The notes under the pieces are model-generated. The model did no database searches, was not told the origin of the DNA, and saw only the letters and a program-made list of their open reading frames with translations. Below, piece after piece: positions 58,808 to 64,000 of a DNA stretch of 64,000 nt (position 1 is its first letter; every line of letters starts with the position of its first letter). A program made the translations under genes and the position numbers. The DNA comes from Psychroserpens sp. NJDZ02 (GTDB lineage: Bacteria > Bacteroidota > Bacteroidia > Flavobacteriales > Flavobacteriaceae), in contig NZ_CP039451.1 of assembly GCF_004843725.1 (NCBI RefSeq), positions 3,168,001 through 3,232,000 on the forward strand, written 5' to 3'.

Positions 58808-58893
58808 ATTCCCCACAGATGTCGCAGATTATCGCATAAAAAAGTATAAGTACACCTTGAGGAAAATCTGCGGTTATCTGCGAAATTTGCGGG
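58808..58893. repeat. Left flank of the GxxExxY cassette: inverted CTGCG-rich repeats
   Basis: TTCCCCACAGATGTCGCAGAT (58809-58829) is an imperfect inverted copy of ATCTGCGAAATTTGCGGGAA (58876-58895). Within the second arm, AAAATCTGCGGTTATCT (58863-58879) recurs at 59311-59327 with one mismatch. The G+C-rich words CTGCGG stand out from the AT-rich surroundings. An (AAT)5 run follows directly. Confidence 0.7.
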
Positions 58894-58917
58894 AATAATA
58901 ATAATAATAAAGAAATT

Positions 58918-59304
58918 ATGGAGCAAAAAACAGAAAATGACATTTCATACCTAATTAGAGGAGCTATTTTTAAAGTCTATAATGAATTGGGACCAGGTTT
59001 ATTAGAATCTGTATATGAAACTATTTTAATGTATGAATTAAAGAAACAAGGATTATCAGTTAAAAAACAAGTCCCATTACCAGTATTTTATGATGGTATA
59101 GAATTAGAAATTGGCTTCAGGTTAGATTTGTTAGTCAATAATAAAGTAATAATAGAAATAAAATCGATTGAAAATTTAGCAAAAGTACATCATAAGCAAG
59201 TTTTAACTTATTTAAAAATTTCGGAATTAAAGCTAGGTATTTTAGTGAATTTTAATGTGGATGACATAACAAAAGGAATATTCAGAAAAGTAAACGGATT
59301 ATAA
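58918..59304 (+). CDS. GxxExxY protein (PD-(D/E)xK-like) inserted in the exporter operon
   Basis: A 128-aa protein with the name-giving motif in ELGPGLLESVYETIL (G-x-x-E-x-x-Y, about residues 26-32). A nuclease-like core is seen in FRLDLLVNNKVIIEIKSIE (Asp and E-x-K, about 67-85), KVHHKQVLTYLKI and GILVNFN. GxxExxY genes are widespread in Bacteroidota, usually as strays, with no settled function. It separates the ATPases from the permeases of one exporter and is flanked by matching repeats, so it looks like a later insertion that left the operon readable. Confidence 0.93.
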   Translation: MEQKTENDISYLIRGAIFKVYNELGPGLLESVYETILMYELKKQGLSVKKQVPLPVFYDGIELEIGFRLDLLVNNKVIIEIKSIENLAKVHHKQVLTYLKISELKLGILVNFNVDDITKGIFRKVNGL

Positions 59305-59308
59305 CAAT

Positions 59309-59344
59309 AAAAAATCTGCGGTAATCTTTTAGATCTGCGGAAGA
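59309..59344. repeat. Right flank of the GxxExxY cassette: CTGCGG repeat
   Basis: AAAATCTGCGGTAATCT (59311-59327) repeats the left-flank word at 58863-58879 in direct orientation with one mismatch, and GATCTGCGGAAG follows. The permease ATG is 7 nt beyond. The two copies are 448 bp apart and bracket the inserted gene. Confidence 0.7.
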
Positions 59345-59350
59345 TAAATA

Positions 59351-60457
59351 ATGAAAAGATTCATAGGCTTCATAAAAAAAGAATTCTACCATATTTTTAG
59401 AGATAAACGTTCGTTGTTTATTCTCTTCGGAATGCCAATAGCACAAATTATGCTATTTGGTTTTGCGATTACTAATGAGATTAATAATGTAGAGATTGCA
59501 GTTTTAGACCATTCTAAAGATGCAACAACAACAGAAATTATTAATAAAATTTCAGCTTCAAAATACTTTAGTATCAGTCAATTTATTAATAAAGAATCAG
59601 ATATTGAAACTATTTTCAAAAAAGGAAAAGTAAAAGCGGTTTTAAATTTCGAAAAAGGATTTAGCAAAAATTTAATTAAAGATCACAAAGCAACTATCCA
59701 GATTATTACAGATGCTACAGATCCTAATACTGCAAATACAGTAAGTAACTATGTCAACGCTATTCTTCAACAATATCAAAAAGAACTGAATAAAGACATC
59801 GCCATCACCTATCAAATTGTACCACAAACCAGAATGGTTTACAACCCAGAATTAAAAAGTGTGTACATGTTTGTTCCCGGTGTAATGACTATTATTTTAA
59901 TGTTAGTTTCAGCTATGATGACTTCGATTTCTATTACTAGAGAAAAAGAATTAGGGACTATGGAAATCCTTTTAGTATCACCAATAAAACCAATTCAGGT
60001 TATTATTGGTAAAGTATTTCCTTATATTTTTCTATCCATTATAAATGCTACAGTTATTGTTTTACTAAGTATTTTCATCTTTAAAATGCCAGTTCAAGGA
60101 AGTCTCTTTTTATTAGGATTTGAAAGTGTTTTATTTATAATTACAGCATTAGCTTTAGGTATTTTAATATCAACAATTTCTGCTACACAACAAACAGCAA
60201 TGATGATTTCTTTAATGGGACTTATGCTTCCAGTAATTTTATTGTCCGGCTTTATTTTTCCGATTTCAAGCATGCCCTTACCATTGCAAATTATTAGTAA
60301 TATCATTCCTGCAAAGTGGTTTATTATCATCATAAAAGGCATTATGCTAAAAGGAGTAGGATTACAATATTTATGGAAAGAAACCTTGATTTTAATAGGG
60401 ATGACTATTTTTTATATAGGATTAAGTGTGAAGAAATATAAAATTAGATTGGAATAA
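59351..60457 (+). CDS. ABC-2 type permease (YbhS-like)
   Basis: A 368-aa permease: first helix at residues 22-42 after KKEFYHIFRDKRSLFILFG, a large external domain (about 45-170), then five helices starting VYMFVPGVMTIILMLVSAMM, with SITREKELGTMEILLVSPIKP, the intracellular coupling segment of this family. It pairs with the next gene to form the transmembrane channel. Its stop and the next start overlap (TAATG). Confidence 0.95.
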   Translation: MKRFIGFIKKEFYHIFRDKRSLFILFGMPIAQIMLFGFAITNEINNVEIAVLDHSKDATTTEIINKISASKYFSISQFINKESDIETIFKKGKVKAVLNFEKGFSKNLIKDHKATIQIITDATDPNTANTVSNYVNAILQQYQKELNKDIAITYQIVPQTRMVYNPELKSVYMFVPGVMTIILMLVSAMMTSISITREKELGTMEILLVSPIKPIQVIIGKVFPYIFLSIINATVIVLLSIFIFKMPVQGSLFLLGFESVLFIITALALGILISTISATQQTAMMISLMGLMLPVILLSGFIFPISSMPLPLQIISNIIPAKWFIIIIKGIMLKGVGLQYLWKETLILIGMTIFYIGLSVKKYKIRLE

Positions 60458-61578
60458 TGAAAACAATTTTATACATCATACAGAAAGAGTTTAAGCAAAT
60501 TTTCAGGAATAAAGGTATGCTTCCTATCATTTTTGTCTTGCCCATATTTCAACTTGTTATTTTATCTAATGCAGCTACTTTTGAAGTCAAAAACATCAAA
60601 TTCGGTTATATTGATAACGACCACACAGCAACATCTAGAGCGTTAATTGAAAAATTTAATGCATCCACTTATTTTAATGTGTTAACAGATTTCCCTTCGG
60701 AAGTATTAGCCAGTGCTGCGATGTTAAAAGGAGAAGTGGATGTACTTTTAGAAATTCCACACTATTTTGAGCGTGATTTACAAAAAGAAAAACAGAATAG
60801 CTTAGGCGTGACTATAAACGCTATTGATGGAGCAGCAGCAGGTGTAGAAAATGTGTATGTCACACAAATTGTACAACGCTTTAATCAGAGTATAAAAGTA
60901 GATTTATTACAAGTTTCAGATAAACAAATACAACCAATAGCTATAGAGACTATTCCATTATTTTGGTATAATAAGACCTTAAATTACAAAACCTTTATGG
61001 TTCCTGGTATTCTAGTTTTACTAGTAACCATGATTACGCTCTTCCTTTCGGGAATGAATATTGTCCGCGAAAAAGAAATTGGTACTCTAGAACAAATTAA
61101 TGTGACCCCAATTAAAAAAAGCCAGTTTATTATTGGGAAGCTTTTTCCATTTTGGGTGATAGGGATGGGGTTATTAACGGTCGGGTTAATTTTGGCTAAA
61201 GTTATTTTTAATATTCCGATGATTGGTAGTTTACCATTACTATATTTATATACCTCTATTTATATTTTAGTCATTTTAGGGATAGGTTTATTTATTTCCA
61301 ATTTTACGGATACACAGCAACAAGCAATGTTTATTGCATGGTTTTTTACAGTTATTTTTATTTTAATGAGTGGCTTATTCACACCAATAGAGAGTATGCC
61401 AAAATGGGCGCAAACCCTTACCGAATTTAATCCAATACGTTATTTTGTAGAGGTGATGCGTATGGTTATGTTAAAGGGCTCTGGTTTTAAAGATATTCTT
61501 CCTCAGTTATTAAAAACAGCGATTTATGCTTTTGTAATGAATGCTTTAGCCGTTTGGAGTTATAAGAAGACAAATTAA
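60457..61578 (+). CDS. ABC-2 type permease (YbhR-like)
   Basis: A 373-aa permease of the same type as its neighbour: KEFKQIFRNKGMLPIIFVLP, an external domain, then FMVPGILVLLVTMITLFLSGMN, IVREKEIGTLEQINVTPIKK and LMSGLFTPIESMPKWAQ. Last gene of the exporter operon. YbhFSR in E. coli exports tetracycline-like compounds and Na+/Li+; the cargo here cannot be told from sequence. Confidence 0.95.
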   Translation: MKTILYIIQKEFKQIFRNKGMLPIIFVLPIFQLVILSNAATFEVKNIKFGYIDNDHTATSRALIEKFNASTYFNVLTDFPSEVLASAAMLKGEVDVLLEIPHYFERDLQKEKQNSLGVTINAIDGAAAGVENVYVTQIVQRFNQSIKVDLLQVSDKQIQPIAIETIPLFWYNKTLNYKTFMVPGILVLLVTMITLFLSGMNIVREKEIGTLEQINVTPIKKSQFIIGKLFPFWVIGMGLLTVGLILAKVIFNIPMIGSLPLLYLYTSIYILVILGIGLFISNFTDTQQQAMFIAWFFTVIFILMSGLFTPIESMPKWAQTLTEFNPIRYFVEVMRMVMLKGSGFKDILPQLLKTAIYAFVMNALAVWSYKKTN

Positions 61579-61586
61579 GAGACTTG

Positions 61587-61631
61587 TGTAACAAAAGTTA
61601 CTGTGTAGCGCCTATAATTACTCAATCTTTG
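61587..61631 (+). promoter_or_regulatory. SQR-like gene promoter: motif A plus -7 box
   Basis: TGTAAC-AAAA-GTTACT (61587-61602, one mismatch) is followed after exactly 21 nt by AATCTTTG (61624-61631), one mismatch from TAnnTTTG. Same geometry as the cydAB, TSUP and persulfide dioxygenase promoters. Confidence 0.8.
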
Positions 61632-61634
61632 TAC

Positions 61635-61657
61635 TATTATTATTATTATTATTATTA
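61635..61657. repeat. TAT trinucleotide tract at the SQR-like transcription start
   Basis: (TAT)7.7, 23 nt, begins 4 nt after the -7 box, so it forms the very start of the transcript. The rest of the leader, up to 61746, shows nothing else that I can name. Confidence 0.8.
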
Positions 61658-61746
61658 AGGTGTTCTATTTGTCAGATATTCAAACTGATAGATTCTACTT
61701 CATAGCTTTAATTTTAAACTAAACTCACATTCTAAAACCATATAAA

Positions 61747-63204
61747 ATGTCTAAAATTGTCATTTTAGGAGCAGGTATTTCTGGTCACGTTGCAGCAACT
61801 CATTTACGTAGAAAACTGCCAAAAAAACATGAAGTAATTGTAGTATCTCCTAACAGTAATTACCAATGGGTCCCTTCAAATATTTGGGTTGGAATTGGTA
61901 AAATGAAATCAGAAAAAATTTACTTTCCATTGGCACCTTTGTATAAAAAGAAAGGTATTGGATATAAACAAGCCAAGGCGATTTCTTTTTTTCCTGAGGG
62001 AGATAAAACGGAAGATAAACCATATGTTTTATCAGAATATGTGCATGGAGATAATAAAGGAACACAAGAAAAGATAACCTACGATTATTTAATTAATGCT
62101 ACAGGTCCAAAATTAAACTTTGAAGCTACAGAGGGTTTATTACCAGGTAAAAACAAAGCGTATTCAGTGTGTACATTCTCTCATGCAGATCATGCTTGGG
62201 TAGGTTTGAAAGCATTAATTCAAGAAATGAAAGCGGGTAAAAAAGCTAAAATTCTAATCGGTACAGGTCATGCAAAATCGACTTGTCAAGGTGCTGCTTT
62301 TGAATATATTTTAAATGTTGAGCAAGAATTACGTAAGCATAACGTGCGTGACATGGCAGAAGTCACTTGGATTTCTAACGAATACCAACTAGGAGATTTT
62401 GGGATGGATGGTATGTTATTAAGTTATGGTAGTATGACCATGAAATCTCATGAAATGGTCGAAATGGTTTTTGAAGACAGAGACATCAAATGGATTCTTG
62501 GAGCAGGCGTAAACAAAATTGAAGACGGTACAGCACATTACGAAAATTTAGAAGGAGAATATAAAGTAGAAACTTATGATTTTGCAATGTTAATTCCTTC
62601 GTTTTCTGGTCATGGGTTTAAAGCCTATGATAAAAATGAAAACGATATCACAGAAAAGCTTTTTAAAGGTTTTATGATTGTAGATGCTGATTATACGCCA
62701 AAACCATATGAACAATGGTCCGTAAAAGATTGGCCAGAAACGTATCAAAATCCAAGTTATAAAAATATTTTTGCTCCAGGAATAGCCTTTGCACCACCAC
62801 ATGCCATTTCTAAACCAAGAACTAGTAAAAACGGAACCGTAATTGCTCCAGCGCCACCGCGTACTGGAATGCCATCAGGTATTACCGCAAAATTGGTTGC
62901 TGATAATATTATAGATTCTATAAAAAGTGGAAAAGAATCTTTAAATCATAAAGGCTCTATGGGAAATATGGGAGCAGCATGTATTGCTTCTGCTGGTTAC
63001 GGGATGCTATCTGGAAGCGGAGTAAGCATTACAACGTATCCAATTGTACCAGATTATGAGAAATATCCAAAAACCCAAGGTAGACAACTTGGAAAAACCT
63101 TTGGGCAAATAGGTTTAGCAGGACATTGGTTAAAATTAGCATTGCATTATGCCTTTATCTATAAAGCAAAAATGCGCCCATTTTGGTGGTTGATTCCGGA
63201 ATAA
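61747..63204 (+). CDS. Sulfide:quinone oxidoreductase-like FAD flavoprotein
   Basis: A 485-aa flavoprotein with an N-terminal Rossmann motif (VILGAGISGHVAATHL, G-x-G-x-x-G), a second nucleotide-fold strand (LINATGPKLNFE) and the end HYAFIYKAKMRPFWWLIPE, a membrane-contacting helix usual in SQR. Cysteines in SVCTFSHAD (about 139), STCQGAAFEY (about 180) and GAACIASAGYG (about 414) match in number and rough order the three redox Cys of SQR. SQR oxidises H2S to persulfide and passes electrons to quinone, here possibly on to the bd oxidase. Flavocytochrome c-type sulfide dehydrogenase is a near alternative. Confidence 0.85.
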   Translation: MSKIVILGAGISGHVAATHLRRKLPKKHEVIVVSPNSNYQWVPSNIWVGIGKMKSEKIYFPLAPLYKKKGIGYKQAKAISFFPEGDKTEDKPYVLSEYVHGDNKGTQEKITYDYLINATGPKLNFEATEGLLPGKNKAYSVCTFSHADHAWVGLKALIQEMKAGKKAKILIGTGHAKSTCQGAAFEYILNVEQELRKHNVRDMAEVTWISNEYQLGDFGMDGMLLSYGSMTMKSHEMVEMVFEDRDIKWILGAGVNKIEDGTAHYENLEGEYKVETYDFAMLIPSFSGHGFKAYDKNENDITEKLFKGFMIVDADYTPKPYEQWSVKDWPETYQNPSYKNIFAPGIAFAPPHAISKPRTSKNGTVIAPAPPRTGMPSGITAKLVADNIIDSIKSGKESLNHKGSMGNMGAACIASAGYGMLSGSGVSITTYPIVPDYEKYPKTQGRQLGKTFGQIGLAGHWLKLALHYAFIYKAKMRPFWWLIPE

Positions 63205-63342
63205 AAAAACGCCTAATTTTTAATTGATATGAATCGCTTATCCTGAAAGACCAAAGAGAGATTTAGGATATCATGAAAATTTTACAAGAATTTAATAATT
63301 ATCAAAATGACCGAAAGAATATCAAAATATCAAAGATTTAAA

Positions 63343-63438
63343 ATGATGAATCCCATCATTCAGTTTTTTAAATTCATTTATTTGAGTGTAAAAATAATGT
63401 TAGTGGTCGCTGGAGGACATGGAGGTACAAGAAGCTAA
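63343..63438 (+). CDS. Possible 31-aa small membrane peptide
   Basis: ATG 63343 (a second ATG follows directly) to TAA 63438 encodes 31 residues: a hydrophobic helix (IIQFFKFIYLSVKIMLVVA) and a glycine-rich polar end (GGHGGTRS). It stands alone in the 256-nt gap between the SQR-like gene and the nicotinamidase. No promoter was identified, so it could be read from the SQR-like transcript. The helix-plus-GGHGG layout looks designed rather than random, but evidence is thin. Confidence 0.4.
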   Translation: MMNPIIQFFKFIYLSVKIMLVVAGGHGGTRS

Positions 63439-63460
63439 ACAGAAAGAGAGTTGAATAATT

Positions 63461-64000
63461 TTAAACAGCTGCTGATGTTATAATATGCACACCCATAGCA
63501 ATCATTTCAGTTTTAATAGCTTCAAAAGCTTCTAGATCTAAGGGTTTTGCGGCATTTTCAATAAAATAGCATTCAAACCCTTCTTTAACAGCATCACGCA
63601 CAGAAAAGTAAACGCAAATATCCGAAGCTAAACCACAAAAATACAGTTGTGTAGCTCCTTTTTCTTTTAAATAACTAGTTAATCCAGTCGATTTTAAATG
63701 GTTGTTGTCAAAAAAGGCGCTATAACTATCAATATTAATATCGGTACCTTTTCTAAAAATAGCCTCGTATTTTGTGGTGTCTAGTTCAGAGTGCAATTCG
63801 GCACCTTTACTGCCTTGTACGCAATGCTCAGGCCATAAGGTTTGCATTTGTCCTCGCCACTCAATACTATCAAAATCAGATTTTCCTTCTTGATTTACAG
63901 CAAAACTAGAATGTGCTTTTGGGTGCCAATCTTGTGTGGCTACAATCAAGTCGAATTTATCTTGTATGCTATTTATTATAGGTACAATGGTATCGCCATC
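63461..64000 (-). CDS. pncA: Nicotinamidase/isochorismatase-fold amidase, 5' end cut by the window edge
   Basis: A partial gene of 179 residues, open to the right edge (reading DGDTIVPIINSIQDKFDLIVATQDWHP from the edge). Features of PncA: VATQDWHP, a metal-site His in WPEHCVQGSKGAELH, and the catalytic Cys in CGLASDICVYFSVRDA. The first catalytic Asp lies outside the window. PncA turns nicotinamide into nicotinate for NAD salvage. The GTG/TTG-like codon near 63949 is inside the conserved domain and is not the true start. Confidence 0.93.
   Translation of the reverse strand, partial: DGDTIVPIINSIQDKFDLIVATQDWHPKAHSSFAVNQEGKSDFDSIEWRGQMQTLWPEHCVQGSKGAELHSELDTTKYEAIFRKGTDINIDSYSAFFDNNHLKSTGLTSYLKEKGATQLYFCGLASDICVYFSVRDAVKEGFECYFIENAAKPLDLEAFEAIKTEMIAMGVHIITSAAV

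Noticed and set aside
61628..61671. TTTG at 61628 and TCTATTTG at 61664 read as -33 and -7 elements with the TAT tract as a variable spacer
   Set aside because: The gap of 32 nt is too long, and AATCTTTG at 61624 fits the 21-nt geometry shared by five other motif A promoters.
63273..63341. A 22-codon frame, MKILQEFNNYQNDRKNIK-like, after the SQR-like gene
   Set aside because: Short, charged, low complexity, no promoter or conserved feature; could easily be chance in AT-rich DNA.

Overview
The window is low-GC DNA from a Bacteroidota bacterium, most likely a marine-type Flavobacteriaceae. The signs are a Bacteroidota-type T6SS (subtype iii), a fused CcoN-CcoO cbb3 oxidase, promoters with the Bacteroidota -7 element TAnnTTTG, a SusC/TonB-type receptor and a GxxExxY gene. 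I saw no rRNA, tRNA, CRISPR array or insertion sequence.

Layout. (1) 0.1-20.9 kb: part of a T6SSiii locus in two divergent operons that start in the 15.7-15.9 kb gap. The minus operon carries an NlpC/P60 hydrolase, tssG, tssN and two Hcp (tssD) paralogues, followed by a payload region: VgrG, a 56-aa overlapping gene, a metzincin protease, a lipoprotein, a LysM protein, a DUF4280 PAAR-like tip and an 866-aa OmpA-domain protein with likely immunity genes. Two decayed genes lie among them. The plus operon is tssE-tssF-tssP-tssK-tssO. Sheath (tssB/C), ClpV (tssH), tssQ and tssR were not seen. (2) 21-30.7 kb: an FNR-like regulator diverging from fixI, then the ccoS-ccoNO-ccoQ-ccoP-ccoG-fixH-tauE-like block. 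(3) 30.8-38.4 kb: a microaerobic and stress block with three UspA proteins, a beta-CASP nuclease, an ATP-cone/nuclease-fold protein and hemN. (4) 38.6-46.4 kb: envelope and sensory genes, including a TonB receptor translationally coupled to a YfiR-domain histidine kinase. (5) 46.6-54.3 kb: a second Crp/Fnr regulator, a TSUP transporter, a persulfide dioxygenase-rhodanese protein, an HMA protein, thioredoxin, a TPMT-like methyltransferase, a 49-aa membrane peptide and cytochrome bd. (6) 54.3-61.6 kb: a TetR-controlled YbhGFSR-like exporter interrupted by a GxxExxY cassette. (7) 61.6-64 kb: a sulfide:quinone oxidoreductase-like flavoprotein and a truncated nicotinamidase.

The most interesting signal is regulatory. 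Two different palindromes lie at one fixed distance upstream of -7 boxes. Motif A, TGTAAC-N4-GTTACA, ends exactly 21 nt before the -7 box of six genes: the second crp, TSUP, persulfide dioxygenase, HMA/thioredoxin, cydAB and SQR-like. Motif B, ATGAY-N4-RTCAT, ends exactly 22 nt before the -7 box of seven: fixI, ccoS/NO, the 32.8-kb gene, the 36.0-kb Usp operon, hemN, the 49-aa peptide and tetR. Both place the palindrome near -41.5, the class II activator position. The two Crp/Fnr proteins differ in the recognition helix in the way the two motifs would predict. I infer two interleaved regulons: an FNR-type microaerobic one, and one for sulfide/persulfide oxidation plus bd respiration.
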